DNA of 48,818 nucleotides from Streptomyces sp. 8K308 (GCF_004348315.1 NZ_SMKC01000011.1:1-48818); one strand, 5' to 3'; positions 36,704 to 45,755 are shown, counted from the stretch's first letter. Numbers and translations are program-made. The notes: a model not told the origin generated them from the letters alone.

Positions 36704-37874
36704 TGCCGAGCACCCGCAGTCCGCTGACGGCGCCGCCTTCCGAGCCGGCCGCGCCGTGCAGGCCGGCCTCCTGGCCGCCGTTCTTGCCGTCGTCGCCGCC
36801 CTCCGACTCCTCCCCGTCCTCGCCGCCCGACTCCGGCAGCTCGCTCAGCGGCGGCACCAGCTCGCCCACCGGCTCGACCAGACCCTCGGCCGCGAAGCCC
36901 CAGTCCAGGAGCGCCGCCGACTCGCGGTAGACGGCAAGCGGGTCGTCGTCCTCGGGCGCGAGCGCCGTGACGAGCAGCACCCGTCCCTCGTGTTCGGCGA
37001 CGCCCGTGAAGGTGTGTCCCGCGGCGGAGGTGTAGCCGTTCTTGACGCCGGCGAGCCCCTCGTAGCGGTCGAGCCCCGGCGCCCCGACGAGCAGTCGGTT
37101 GGTGGACTGGATCTCGTAGCTTTCCCGGTCCTCGCCCTCCCCGGCGCCGGGGAACTCGGCGCGCGGGGTCGACACGTACTCGCGGAAGTCGGAGTTCTGC
37201 ATGCCGGAGCGGGCGAAGAGGGTCAGGTCGTAGGCCGAGGAGCGCTGCCCCTCGGCGTCGTAGCCGTCCGGGTTGACGACGTGGGTGTCGTTGGCCTGCA
37301 ACTCCTCGGCGCGTTCGTTCATTTCGGCGACGGTGCGGTCCTTGCCGCCGTTCATGGCGGTGAGTGCGTAGACGGCGTCGTTGCCCGAGGCGAGGAAGAC
37401 GCCGTGCCACAGGTCCTCGACGGTGTAGGTCTGGCCGTCGGCGATGCCGACGGCGCTGCTGCCCTCGCCCATCTCCTCGAAGTGCTCCGGCTCGGCGCGG
37501 TAGGTCTCGTCGCGCTCGAACCTGGGCAGCAGGGTGTCGGCGAACAGCATCTTGAGGGTGCTCGCGGGGGCGAGCGGCCAGTGCGCGTTGTGCGCGGCCA
37601 GCACGTCGCCGGTCTCGGCGTCGGCCACGATCCACGACCTGGAAGTGAGGTCGTCGGGCAGGGCGGGCGCGTCGTCGCCCCCGTCGACCTGCGTTCCGGG
37701 GCGGCCGAGACGCTCGCCGCCGATGGTGGACATGGTCTCCGGGGGGTGTTCGTCCCGGGCGTCGTCCGCCTCCCCGTCGGCGTGGGCCGGCGAGACGAGG
37801 GCGAACGTGACGAGTGCGGCGCAGCCGAACGCGCGCGCGGCGGTCGTAAAAGCAGACGAGCGATTGAACGGCAC
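36573..37874 (-). CDS. D-alanyl-D-alanine carboxypeptidase, S11 (DacA/DacC-like)
   Basis: A 433-residue low-molecular-weight penicillin-binding protein trimming the last D-Ala from stem peptides. A signal peptide (about 1-32) precedes the S11 domain with the serine in PASTLKML (SxxK), SGN in LASGNDAVYAL, and the third motif as KNG in AGVKNGYTSAAGHTF rather than KTG, a variant known in actinobacteria. After an acidic Gly/Glu linker, a membrane helix (LGITSAGLVVLAAGAYVF) near 390-408 anchors it, followed by a basic cytoplasmic tail. It overlaps the YihY-like gene at the 3' end and is divergent from the metallophosphoesterase gene. Confidence 0.93.
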   Translation of the reverse strand: MPFNRSSAFTTAARAFGCAALVTFALVSPAHADGEADDARDEHPPETMSTIGGERLGRPGTQVDGGDDAPALPDDLTSRSWIVADAETGDVLAAHNAHWPLAPASTLKMLFADTLLPRFERDETYRAEPEHFEEMGEGSSAVGIADGQTYTVEDLWHGVFLASGNDAVYALTAMNGGKDRTVAEMNERAEELQANDTHVVNPDGYDAEGQRSSAYDLTLFARSGMQNSDFREYVSTPRAEFPGAGEGEDRESYEIQSTNRLLVGAPGLDRYEGLAGVKNGYTSAAGHTFTGVAEHEGRVLLVTALAPEDDDPLAVYRESAALLDWGFAAEGLVEPVGELVPPLSELPESGGEDGEESEGGDDGKNGGQEAGLHGAAGSEGGAVSGLRVLGITSAGLVVLAAGAYVFHRRHPLPALSQLSALRAGRRRDDAPEE

Positions 37875-38005
37875 ATCGTGAACTTACCGTCGTCGCGGCG
37901 TGACGGGGCGAGCGCAGCGTGCCAAACCGGTGAGAGCCGCCGTCAACCGGGGGACCAGCCTCGCCCATACTTGGTTCCGGGGTCCTGACGAAAGGGTTTG
38001 GCGGG

Positions 38006-39652
38006 ATGGGGTTCGGCTTCGTCGCCGTGCTGTTGGTGCTGGTGGTCGTCGTCCACTGGTACCTGTGGCTGCGGCTCGTCCGCGACGTGTCCCGGCCGGG
38101 AGGCTGGTACCGGCGTGTCGGCACGGTGTTGCTGTGTGTGCTGCCGGTCACGTCACTCCTGGCCATCCTGGGCGGCCGCCTCCTCGGCCTCCCCTTTCCC
38201 CTGGTCCGGATCCTCGCCTGGCCGGGCAACTACTGGTACGGATGCCTCCTCTACATCCTCCTCACCCTGGCCATCTCCGAGGCCATCCGTCCCCTCCTCC
38301 TCCGCCGAGCCGCTGGCGCGGCGGCCTCGGCCGCGACGCCGGCCCCTGACGGGGCCGAACCCCGCGCCGCTGGCGCGGCGGGCCTGGCCGGGGGCGCTGC
38401 CGGTGCCGCTGGCGCGGCGGGCCCGGCTGCGGCCGGGGGCCGCGATGAAACCGGTGGCTCGGCCGTCTCGGCCGGCGGCCGGGCCGAGAGCTCGGAGCCA
38501 GCTCGTGCCGGCGCCGCTGGCGCGGCGGTCGTGCCGGACGAAGGCCGCGGCCGCCCCGGCCCAGCCGGTGCCGGTGCCGGTGGCGCGGCGGCCATGCCGG
38601 CCGTGACGCCGGCCCCTGCCGGGGCCGGAGCCCGTGCCGCTGGCGCTGCGCCCGAGCCGGCTGGGGCCGGGAGCCGCGGCGAAGCCGGCGGCTCTTCCGT
38701 CCCGGCCGGAGGCCGCGTCGTTGCCGAGCCCGCACGCGCCGGAGGCGCGTCCGCGCGGAGCGCGGCGGCCGAGGACCGGGGCGAAGCCCCGGGGGTGGCT
38801 GGGGCCGCCGCGTCAGCGGCGGTTCGTGGCCGACCGAGCCGGAGGCTCGTCGTGGCGCGGGGGATCGCCGTCGTGACGGGGGTGGTGACGGCGGGGTTCA
38901 TGTCGTACGGCACGTACGCCGCACGGCGGCTCGTCACGCGGCGGGTGAGCGTCACGCTGCCGCGACTGCCCAGCGCCGCGGACGGCTATCGGGTCGCCGT
39001 CGTCAGCGACATCCACCTCGGGCCCCTGCTCGGCCGCGCGCACTGTCAGCGGGTGGTGGACACCATCAACCGCACCCGGCCGCACCTCGTCACCGTCGTC
39101 GGCGACCTCGTCGACGCCGAGGTGGACGACCTGCGGTCGGCCGTCGCGCCGCTCGCTGGGATCGAGTCCCGGGACGGCGTCTACTACGTGACGGGCAACC
39201 ACGAGTACAACGTGGACACCCGAGCCTGGGTCGACCACGTCAGAGAGCTCGGCCTGCGCCCGCTCGCCAACGCCCGCGACGAGCTGCCCTACTTCGACCT
39301 GGCCGGGGTCAACGACGTGGCCGGTGAGGGCACCGACTTCGGCGGCCCGGACTTCGAGGCCGCGCTGGGCGACCGCGACCCGTCCAGGGCCAGCATCCTG
39401 ATGGCGCATCAGCCGGTGCAGATCCACGACGCCGTCGACTACGGCGTCGACCTGCAGCTTTCCGGCCACACCCACGGCGGCCAGATGTGGCCGCTGAACT
39501 ACGTCGCGGCGGCCGCCAACCCGACCCTCGCCGGCCTCGACCGCTACGGCGACACGCAGCTCTACGTCACGCGCGGCGCCGGCGCCTTCGGTCCGCCGGT
39601 CCGGATCGGCGCCGATCCCGACGTGACGCTGATCGAGCTGCGCGCCGGCTGA
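38006..39652 (+). CDS. Membrane metallophosphoesterase with low-complexity insert
   Basis: A 548-residue calcineurin-like phosphoesterase anchored by four helices. Three lie at the N-terminus (about 4-22, 38-60, 78-95) and one before the enzyme (GIAVVTGVVTAGFMSYGTY, near 295). The metal-binding motifs are complete: VSDIHLG, VVGDLVDAE, TGNHEY, AHQP and SGHTHGGQ (residues ~328-490), so an active extracytoplasmic enzyme is expected. Related enzymes remove headgroup phosphates (LpxH/YkuE-like), but the substrate is unknown. Between helix 3 and helix 4 lies an Ala/Gly/Pro-rich stretch of about 180 residues (101-280), longer than I would expect in the family, made of a diverged tandem duplication. 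Confidence 0.88.
   Translation: MGFGFVAVLLVLVVVVHWYLWLRLVRDVSRPGGWYRRVGTVLLCVLPVTSLLAILGGRLLGLPFPLVRILAWPGNYWYGCLLYILLTLAISEAIRPLLLRRAAGAAASAATPAPDGAEPRAAGAAGLAGGAAGAAGAAGPAAAGGRDETGGSAVSAGGRAESSEPARAGAAGAAVVPDEGRGRPGPAGAGAGGAAAMPAVTPAPAGAGARAAGAAPEPAGAGSRGEAGGSSVPAGGRVVAEPARAGGASARSAAAEDRGEAPGVAGAAASAAVRGRPSRRLVVARGIAVVTGVVTAGFMSYGTYAARRLVTRRVSVTLPRLPSAADGYRVAVVSDIHLGPLLGRAHCQRVVDTINRTRPHLVTVVGDLVDAEVDDLRSAVAPLAGIESRDGVYYVTGNHEYNVDTRAWVDHVRELGLRPLANARDELPYFDLAGVNDVAGEGTDFGGPDFEAALGDRDPSRASILMAHQPVQIHDAVDYGVDLQLSGHTHGGQMWPLNYVAAAANPTLAGLDRYGDTQLYVTRGAGAFGPPVRIGADPDVTLIELRAG
38336..38835 (+). repeat. Diverged tandem duplication and AAGAA-encoding repeats
   Basis: Two blocks of similar order follow each other within the coding sequence. 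Block 1 (38336-38605) begins TPAPDGAEPRAAGAA and later has DETGGSAVSAGGR and EPARAG. Block 2 (38606 to about 38835) begins TPAPAGAGARAAGAA and later has GEAGGSSVPAGGR and EPARAG. In addition CCGCTGGCGCGGCGG or close variants occur at 38310, 38367, 38406, 38514, 38577 and 38637, all spaced by multiples of three. Confidence 0.75.
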
Positions 39653-39779
39653 AAACACGTGGATCGAACGCTCGTAGGAGTCAACTTTTCGTGCCGTCCA
39701 GGTGTCCTAGATAACGAGCAGGGCACAACCTGACAGCGTGACGGGAACAGCGCGCGACAGCGAGGAGGAGCGTGGGGGT

Positions 39780-40079
39780 ATGGCGGACGAGGTCGAGACG
39801 GAGCCGGGTCTGATCATCAGAGGGCGGGTGCGGGACTCCCTCGGGGTGGCGTTGCCCCGCGCCGTCGTGACGCTCTCCGGCGCCGGTGGCGGCCGACACC
39901 TGGTCAAGACACGCAGCGCGGCGGACGGCGGGTTCACCGTCGCCGCGCCGGGGCACGGCGAGTACCTGCTGGTGGCGTTCTCGCCGCAGCTGGGGAGCCA
40001 GAGTGTGGCGGTCAGGCTCGATGGGCGGCCGGTGGAGGTCGAGTTCCGGATGAACGTGCCGGGCGCGCTCGCCGACTGA
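39780..40079 (+). CDS. Carboxypeptidase-regulatory-like (beta-sandwich) domain protein
   Basis: A 99-residue protein made of one domain of the carboxypeptidase-regulatory-like/transthyretin-like fold (IIRGRVRDSLGVALPRAVVTL, SAADGGFTVAAPGHGEYLLVAF, VAVRLDGRPVEVEF). These domains usually mediate binding and occur in larger proteins; here it stands alone and has no signal peptide. The ATG at 39780 follows GAGGAGGAG at a good distance; a GTG at 39738 is the alternative. It may be a cytoplasmic or otherwise exported adaptor; nothing ties it to a pathway. Confidence 0.78.
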   Translation: MADEVETEPGLIIRGRVRDSLGVALPRAVVTLSGAGGGRHLVKTRSAADGGFTVAAPGHGEYLLVAFSPQLGSQSVAVRLDGRPVEVEFRMNVPGALAD

Positions 40080-40195
40080 ATCATCACCGAACGAACCGCG
40101 AATCACCACGGCATCCGCCGGGACGTGAGGGTCGAGTGTCCGAGGAGCGGGACGAAAGCGTCCAGATTCGAGTCGCGTCCGTTGCCCCCTAACCC

Positions 40196-41902
40196 ATGCG
40201 CGGGACCAGCCACTGTGGTTGGCTGGCCTCCCACACGTCGTCGGAGGAAGGGCGCGGGGAGTTGCGACGGATCCGGGCCAGATCGGCCACAGGTATCGGT
40301 CTCGCGATGGTGCTGCTGGCCGGCGCCGTCGGCGGTTGGATGTTCTTCCGGTCGGGTGGCGGCGAAGAGGATCCGATCGTGGTCGGCAGCACCTCGACGC
40401 CCACCGTCCTCGACCCCGGCGGCGCCTACGACGCCGCCGGGGCGGCGCTGATGAGCAACCTCTTCCAGTCGCTGATGACGTACGTGCCGGGCCAGGAGGA
40501 GCCGGTCCCGGACGCCGCCGAGAGCTGCCAGTTCACCGACAACCAGCTCACGGTCTACCGCTGCACGCTCCGCGAGGGCCTGCGGTTCAGCAACGGCGAG
40601 GAGATAACCGCCGACGACGTCAGGTACTCGTACGAGCGCATCCTGTCCATGGCCGACCGCGCCGAGCGCGAAGCCGCGGACGACAGCATCCCCGACGAGG
40701 AGAAGTTCGCCTACGCCGGTCCCTCCAGCCTGCTGGCCACCCTGGAGGCCGTGCGCGTCGACGGCCAGGACATCATCTTCGAACTCAACCAGCCCGACGC
40801 CACCTTCCCCTTCGTCGTCGCCGGCAGCGCGGGCGCCATCGTCGACCAGGACAGCTACAGCAGCCTCGAACCCCGCACCGACGGCCAGGTGGTCGGCTCC
40901 GGGCCCTTCCTGCTCGAGGAGTACCGGCCCAACGAGTACGCCGAGCTGGTGCCCAACCCCGACTACCAGGGCGCCGTCGACGTCCCCGACACCCCGGTGA
41001 CCGTGCGGTACTTCGTGCAGGCCGACGACGGAACCTCGGCCGAGGAACTGCTCGCCGCGGCGTGGGACGCCGGCGAGATCGACGTCAACAACGGCCGGAT
41101 GCCCCCCTCGGTGATGTCCGACCTCAACCGCAGCGACTCCGAGCTGCGGGTCGCCGAGACCACCGGCGGCAGCATCCGCGTGATGGCGTTCAACACCGAC
41201 CAGGACATGCCGATGGGCGACGCCGTCGCTCGCCGGGCCGCCGCCGCGCTGCTCGACCGCGAGGCGATCGCCCGCCGCGTCCAGCAGGACACGGTGGAGC
41301 CGCTGTACTCGCTGATACCCGTCGGCTTCACCGGCCACGGCACCCCCTACTACGACCAGTACCGCGACGCCACCACCGACTCGCTGCGCACCGAGATGCA
41401 GGCGGCCGGCCTCGAGCTCCCGGTCCGCTTCGACCTCGCCTACTCGCGCGGCGTCGCCAACCACGCCGAGGCCGCGCTGATCGAGCAGCAGCTGGAGGAG
41501 GGCGGCCTCTTCGACGTGGAGATCGCCTACTACGACTGGGCCGAGTTCATCCCCACCATCTACGGCGCCCGCAGCTACGACGCCTGGCTCATTGGCTGGA
41601 CGCCCGACTTCCCCGACCCGGCGACCTTCACCGACACCATCCTCGGCCCCGGCGACGGCCTGGCCACCGGCTTCTCCGACAACTCCATCAACGAGCTGAT
41701 CGGCAGGACCCACCAGGAGTCCGACCGGGCCCGCGCCGCCGAGGACTTCCTCACCATCCACGACCTCGCCGCCGGCTCGGCGCCCATCGTGCCAATCTGG
41801 CAGGACAAGCGCACCATCATCACCACCGCCGACATCAGCGGCACCCAGAACCTCGTCTCGCACAGCGGCGTCTGGCGGCTGTGGGAGCTGCACCGCATCT
41901 GA
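40196..41902 (+). CDS. ABC transporter substrate-binding protein, family 5 (peptide type)
   Basis: A protein of 546-568 residues with the oligopeptide-binding fold of SBP family 5 (PTVLDPGGAYDAAGAAL, LREGLRFSNGEEITADDVRYS, GSGPFLLEEY, and NHAEAALIEQQLEEGG). The N-terminus has one hydrophobic helix (TGIGLAMVLLAGAVGGWMFF) but no lipobox cysteine, so it is probably tethered by that helix. The start is unclear: ATG 40196 lacks a ribosome site, whereas TTG 40262 has GGAAGG ten bases upstream and begins LRRIRARS, close to the helix. No permease or ATPase genes are adjacent, so it may serve a distant transporter or act as a chaperone or sensor. Confidence 0.85.
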   Translation: MRGTSHCGWLASHTSSEEGRGELRRIRARSATGIGLAMVLLAGAVGGWMFFRSGGGEEDPIVVGSTSTPTVLDPGGAYDAAGAALMSNLFQSLMTYVPGQEEPVPDAAESCQFTDNQLTVYRCTLREGLRFSNGEEITADDVRYSYERILSMADRAEREAADDSIPDEEKFAYAGPSSLLATLEAVRVDGQDIIFELNQPDATFPFVVAGSAGAIVDQDSYSSLEPRTDGQVVGSGPFLLEEYRPNEYAELVPNPDYQGAVDVPDTPVTVRYFVQADDGTSAEELLAAAWDAGEIDVNNGRMPPSVMSDLNRSDSELRVAETTGGSIRVMAFNTDQDMPMGDAVARRAAAALLDREAIARRVQQDTVEPLYSLIPVGFTGHGTPYYDQYRDATTDSLRTEMQAAGLELPVRFDLAYSRGVANHAEAALIEQQLEEGGLFDVEIAYYDWAEFIPTIYGARSYDAWLIGWTPDFPDPATFTDTILGPGDGLATGFSDNSINELIGRTHQESDRARAAEDFLTIHDLAAGSAPIVPIWQDKRTIITTADISGTQNLVSHSGVWRLWELHRI

Positions 41903-41923
41903 TCGTTAGGGCAGGATGCAGCC

Positions 41924-42763
41924 ATGGCACGTTTACGGCACACGCTCGCGCTCACCTCGGTCGACCGGGGGCGCGTCGAGAGCCTCATCGCCGTGGTCCA
42001 CGAGGCCCTGGAGAGCCTGCACGCGGAGGACGGCACGCTGGTCGCGGAGGACGGGCGCACCGTCCGGGTGGCCCGGCTGGTCGCCGGCGAACACCTGAGT
42101 CCCGGTGCCCGCTACCGGGGCACCGGCGCGGACGCGCGGCAGCCCGTCGAGGCCGGCGGCTACCGCTGGTCGGACGGCGAGTTGACGATCCTCGGCTGGG
42201 ACCGGGCCAGGGAGACCGCGCTCCGCCACGACCTCGGCCGCGAGGAACAGGAGCTCGCCGACGGCGGCCGGACCTCGGCGGCGCGCGTGGTGACAGAGTT
42301 GCGCCTCGCCAGCGCCGACCGGCCGCAGCGGGTCAGACTCACCGTGGCCGGCGCGCTCACCAGGGCGGACGGCCGGCCACGGCGGTGGCGCACGTTCACC
42401 GTCCGGGGCGAGCTCGACCTCGGCCGCTGGTGGGAGGCGGCCGGCGGCGCGCCCGGCCGGCCGCCGCTGTCCATCGGCATCAGATACGCCCTGCTGCGGG
42501 CCGACCTCCAGGCCGTGCCGCGCCCCACCGCGGACGGCGCCTGGCGTCTCGAGGTGCTGACCATGGCGCGCGGCCGTGGCCTGGCCAGACCGGTGGTGGC
42601 GGTGCCGCTGCTCGCCACCCGGCGGCTGCTGCACCGCGGCCTCGGCCAGGCCCTCGAGCGGCTCGCCGAGGACTGGCGCACCCGGGTCGTGCCCGAACTG
42701 GCCCGCGACCCGGAGGAGTTCCGCCGTCGGCTGCTCGCCGAGGCCGCCGGCGAGCCGCGCTGA
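41924..42763 (+). CDS. Hypothetical protein, unrecognised family
   Basis: A 279-residue protein of balanced composition with strong coding bias, rich in Arg, Leu and Glu, with no signal peptide or membrane helix. It alternates beta-strand-like segments (ARLVAGEHLSPGARYRG, RWRTFTVRGELDLGRWW) with helices, and ends in an amphipathic C-terminal helix (VPLLATRRLLHRGLGQALERL to the end). I do not recognise any conserved motif. It starts 21 bases after the binding-protein gene, so the two probably share a transcript. The ATG has GGGCAGGA upstream. Confidence 0.75.
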   Translation: MARLRHTLALTSVDRGRVESLIAVVHEALESLHAEDGTLVAEDGRTVRVARLVAGEHLSPGARYRGTGADARQPVEAGGYRWSDGELTILGWDRARETALRHDLGREEQELADGGRTSAARVVTELRLASADRPQRVRLTVAGALTRADGRPRRWRTFTVRGELDLGRWWEAAGGAPGRPPLSIGIRYALLRADLQAVPRPTADGAWRLEVLTMARGRGLARPVVAVPLLATRRLLHRGLGQALERLAEDWRTRVVPELARDPEEFRRRLLAEAAGEPR

Positions 42764-42870
42764 GGGCCTATGTCCCCGCATCAGGGTCGTCCCGGATGTC
42801 CGCGCGGCGGGCCTTCGTCCAGAGTTCCGTTCACCACTCCCGACGAACTCGCGCGTTCCGTGGATGCCCC

Positions 42871-43418
42871 GTGAAGGCGGTCGCCCAGGGCAGGTACGGC
42901 GCACCGGACGTGCTTGAGGTGCGGGACGTCGACAAGCCGGTGCCCGGCGACCAGGAGGTGCTGTTTTGGTGCCCGGGGCGGACTTCGTGGGTGTCGTGGA
43001 GGCGGTCGGCGGCGACCACGTCGTCGACTAACACCCGGGAGGACTTCACCCGCGACGGCCGGCGGTACGACGTCGTGCTCGACCTGGTGGGGAACCGCCC
43101 GCTGGGCGAGCTCCGGCGGGCGCTCACCCCCACCGGGACGCTGGTGCTGTCCGGCGGGGGCACCTCGGAGGGCGGCAGCCTGCCAGGGCTCCTGGTCCTG
43201 TTCCTCAGGCGGCGGCTGCTGAACCCCTTCGTCGGCCAGCGCCCGGTGGAGCTCCCGGCCAGGCCGAGCAGGGCGAACCTCACGACGCCCAGGGAGCTCG
43301 TCGAGTCGGGCGGCTCATCCCGGTCGTTGACCGGACCTACCCGCTGAGCGAGGCGGCGAAGGCGATCCGCTACGTGGAGGTCGAGCACGCGCGGGCGAAG
43401 GTCGTCATCATCGTGTGA
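42871..43418 (+). pseudogene. NAD(P)H:quinone oxidoreductase (MDR family), internally deleted
   Basis: Remnant of a zinc-independent medium-chain reductase. The N-terminus (MKAVAQGRYGAPDVLEVRDV, starting GTG 42871) is followed after a gap of about 40 residues by PGADFVGVVEAVG. A second gap of about 100 residues follows, lacking the usual GASGGVG cofactor loop. It resumes at GDHVVDY, where one extra A creates a stop (GACTAACACC), and continues TREDFTRDGRRYDVVLDLVGNRPL. Near 43300 another shift leads to the true C-terminus (RLIPVVDRTYPLSEAAKAIRYVE to TGA 43416-43418). It is clearly inactive. Confidence 0.85.
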
Positions 43419-43434
43419 GCCGGCCGGCCCCGGC

Positions 43435-44817
43435 TCAGGCGTCGGCGCCCGGGAAGACCTTGCCCGGGTTGAGGATGCCGAGCGGGTCGAACACCTCCCG
43501 GATCGAGCGTTGCAACGCGGCGTTCTCCGGACCGAGTTCGCGGGCCAGCCAGTCGCGTTTCAGCACCCCGACGCCGTGTTCGCCGGTGATGGTGCCGCCG
43601 AGCTCGAGACCGAGCCCCATGATGTCGTCGAACGACGCCTGGGCGCGCCGGCATTCGTCCTCGTCGCCCGAGTCGAAGCAGACCGTGGGGTGGGTGTTGC
43701 CGTCGCCAGCGTGCGCGACCACGCCGATGGCGAGCCGGTGGCGCTCGGCGATCGCCGCGACGCCGTCGAGGAACTCGGCGAGCCGGCTGCGCGGCACGCA
43801 CACGTCGTCGATCATCGTTGTGCCCTTGACCGCCTCCAGCGCCACCAGCGTGGCGCGCCGCGCGGCGAGCAACATCTCGGACTCGGCGGCGTCCTCGGCC
43901 GGCACCACCTCGTTGGCGCCGGCCGCCCGGCAGAGCTCGCCGACGGCGGCGAGGTCGGCGGCCGGATCAGGGGTGTCGAAGCCGGCGAGCAGCAGCGCCT
44001 GGATGGACTCGGGCAGCCCCATCCTGGTCAGCCTGTTGACAGCGGCCACGGTGGTGGCGTCCATCAGCTCGAGCAGCGAGGGGGTGTGTCCGGCGGCCAT
44101 GATGGCGGTCACCGCCTCCCCGGCGGCGGCCATCGAGTCGAACTCGGCGGCAAGCACGAGCTGCGGCGGCGGCGCCGGCCTGAGCGCCAGCACGGCGCGC
44201 ACCACGACGCCCAGGGTGCCCTCCGAGCCCACGAAGAGGCGGGTCAGGTCGTAGCCGGCGACGCCCTTGGCGGTGCGCCGCCCGGTGGACAGCAGCCGCC
44301 CGTCCGCCAGCACCACGTCGAGGCCGAGCACGTACTCGGCGGTCACCCCGTACTTGACGCAGCACAGGCCGCCCGAGCCGGTGCCGATGTTGCCGCCGAT
44401 GGTGCACTGTTCCCAGCTGGAGGGGTCGGGGGGGTAGGCGAGGCCGTGCGCGGCCACCGCCTTGGACAGGTCGGCGTTGACGACCCCGGGCTCGACCACG
44501 GCGTACCGGTTGACGGGGTCGATCTCCAGGATGGCGTCCATCCGCACCAGCGAGAGCACCACGCAGCCGTCGACGGCGTTGGCCGCGCCGGAGAGCCCGG
44601 TACGCGCGCCCTGCGGCACCACGGGGACCCGCAGCGCGCTCGCGGTGCGCAGCACGTGCTGCACGTGCTCCACCGTGCGCGGCAGCACCACCACGGCCGG
44701 GGCGCCGGCCGGGCAGAAGCTGGCCATGTCGTGGGCGTAAGAGGCGGTCACATCGGGGTCGGTGATGATCGTTTCCGGGGGCAGCCCTTCGCGTAGCCGC
44801 GTCACGAGTTCGCTCAT
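43435..44817 (-). CDS. FAD-linked oxidase (glycolate oxidase GlcD / D-lactate dehydrogenase type)
   Basis: A 460-residue soluble flavoprotein. The FAD-binding type 4 (PCMH) domain holds VPVVPQGARTGLSGAANAV, a GGNIGTGSGG segment and GVAGYDLTRLFVGSEGTLG. The C-terminal FAD-oxidase domain contains VVAHAGDGNTHPTVCFD and GTITGEHGVGVLK, which provide the substrate-binding histidines and metal ligands. Such enzymes oxidise D-2-hydroxy acids (glycolate or D-lactate). The ATG at 44817 fixes the start at MSELVTRLREGL; the open frame extends upstream without coding character. It is convergent with a decayed oxidoreductase gene and lies downstream of the sdh operon terminator. Confidence 0.93.
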   Translation of the reverse strand: MSELVTRLREGLPPETIITDPDVTASYAHDMASFCPAGAPAVVVLPRTVEHVQHVLRTASALRVPVVPQGARTGLSGAANAVDGCVVLSLVRMDAILEIDPVNRYAVVEPGVVNADLSKAVAAHGLAYPPDPSSWEQCTIGGNIGTGSGGLCCVKYGVTAEYVLGLDVVLADGRLLSTGRRTAKGVAGYDLTRLFVGSEGTLGVVVRAVLALRPAPPPQLVLAAEFDSMAAAGEAVTAIMAAGHTPSLLELMDATTVAAVNRLTRMGLPESIQALLLAGFDTPDPAADLAAVGELCRAAGANEVVPAEDAAESEMLLAARRATLVALEAVKGTTMIDDVCVPRSRLAEFLDGVAAIAERHRLAIGVVAHAGDGNTHPTVCFDSGDEDECRRAQASFDDIMGLGLELGGTITGEHGVGVLKRDWLARELGPENAALQRSIREVFDPLGILNPGKVFPGADA

Positions 44818-44929
44818 GAAAAGCAGCCTCGCAGCTTGCCGCCGGAAAAAGCCATGGTCCGGCGCGGGACGCTGGGTGGATCTCGGCGCCGGGCCGCGTT
44901 GGGGCGGGGTGGCCGCACGCACCGGGGCG

Positions 44930-44961
44930 TGGGATGACGCCGGGGCGGCCGGGTCATCCCA
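44930..44961 (-). terminator. Hairpin terminator of the sdh operon
   Basis: The inverted repeat TGGGATGAC ... GTCATCCCA with a GC-rich 14-base loop begins 14 bases after the sdhB stop, as read on the minus strand. It is the probable end of the sdhCDAB transcript and separates it from the FAD-oxidase gene. Confidence 0.8.
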
Positions 44962-44975
44962 CACCCTGGGTCTCG

Positions 44976-45755
44976 TCAGAAGCGCCGGGTGATCAGCGCC
45001 TTCTTGACCTCCTGGATGGCCTTGGTGACCTCGATGCCGCGCGGGCAGGCGTCCGTGCAGTTGAACACGGTGCGGCAGCGCCACACGCCGTCACGGTCGT
45101 TGAGGATCTCCAGGCGCTGCTCGCCACCCTCGTCGCGCGAGTCGAAGATGAAGCGGTGCGCGTTGACGATGGCGGCCGGGCCGAAGTACTGGCCGTCGTT
45201 CCAGAACACCGGGCAGGACGAGGTGCACGCGGCGCACAGGATGCACTTGGTGGTGTCGTCGAAGCGCTCCCGGTCGGCCGCCGACTGGAGGCGCTCCCTG
45301 GTCGGCTCGTTGCCCTTGGTGATCAGGAACGGCATCACGTCGCGGTAGGCCTGGAAGAACGGCTCCATGTCCACGACGAGGTCCTTGAGGACCGTCATGC
45401 CCTTTATCGGCTCGACCAGCACGGGCTTGGTGCCCACGCCGTCCTTGAGGTCCGCGATGTCCTTGATCAGGGTCTTGCAGGCCAGCCGGTTCTTGCCGTT
45501 GATCCGCATGGCGTCCGAGCCGCAGATGCCGTGGGCGCAGGAGCGGCGGAAGGTCAGCGTGCCGTCCAGCTCCCACTTGATCTGGTGCAGCGCGTCGAGC
45601 ACCCGCTCCTTGGGGTCGATCCGCAGCTCGAAGTCCTGCCAGACGGCCTCCGCGCCCTCCTCCGGGTTGAACCTGCGGATCCGGAAGGTGACGGTGACCA
45701 GGTGGTCGGCGGCCGGCGGCGCGGCGTCGGTCTTCTCCAACGTGGGGGTAGCCAT
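44976..45755 (-). CDS. sdhB: Succinate dehydrogenase, iron-sulfur subunit
   Basis: A 259-residue subunit carrying three iron-sulfur centres that pass electrons from the flavin to the membrane quinone. The [2Fe-2S] ligands lie in RRSCAHGICGSDAMRINGKN with the following LAC; the Asp in CGSD replaces a cysteine, as in E. coli SdhB. The [4Fe-4S] and [3Fe-4S] centres use CILCAACTSSCP and CRTVFNCTDACPRG. The ATG shares one base with the sdhA stop (TGATG), so translation is coupled. Confidence 0.98.
   Translation of the reverse strand: MATPTLEKTDAAPPAADHLVTVTFRIRRFNPEEGAEAVWQDFELRIDPKERVLDALHQIKWELDGTLTFRRSCAHGICGSDAMRINGKNRLACKTLIKDIADLKDGVGTKPVLVEPIKGMTVLKDLVVDMEPFFQAYRDVMPFLITKGNEPTRERLQSAADRERFDDTTKCILCAACTSSCPVFWNDGQYFGPAAIVNAHRFIFDSRDEGGEQRLEILNDRDGVWRCRTVFNCTDACPRGIEVTKAIQEVKKALITRRF

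Noticed and set aside
40140..40190. Second tRNA-like stretch (AGATTCGAGTC)
   Set aside because: It resembles a T-arm, but the stem halves do not match and no cloverleaf forms.
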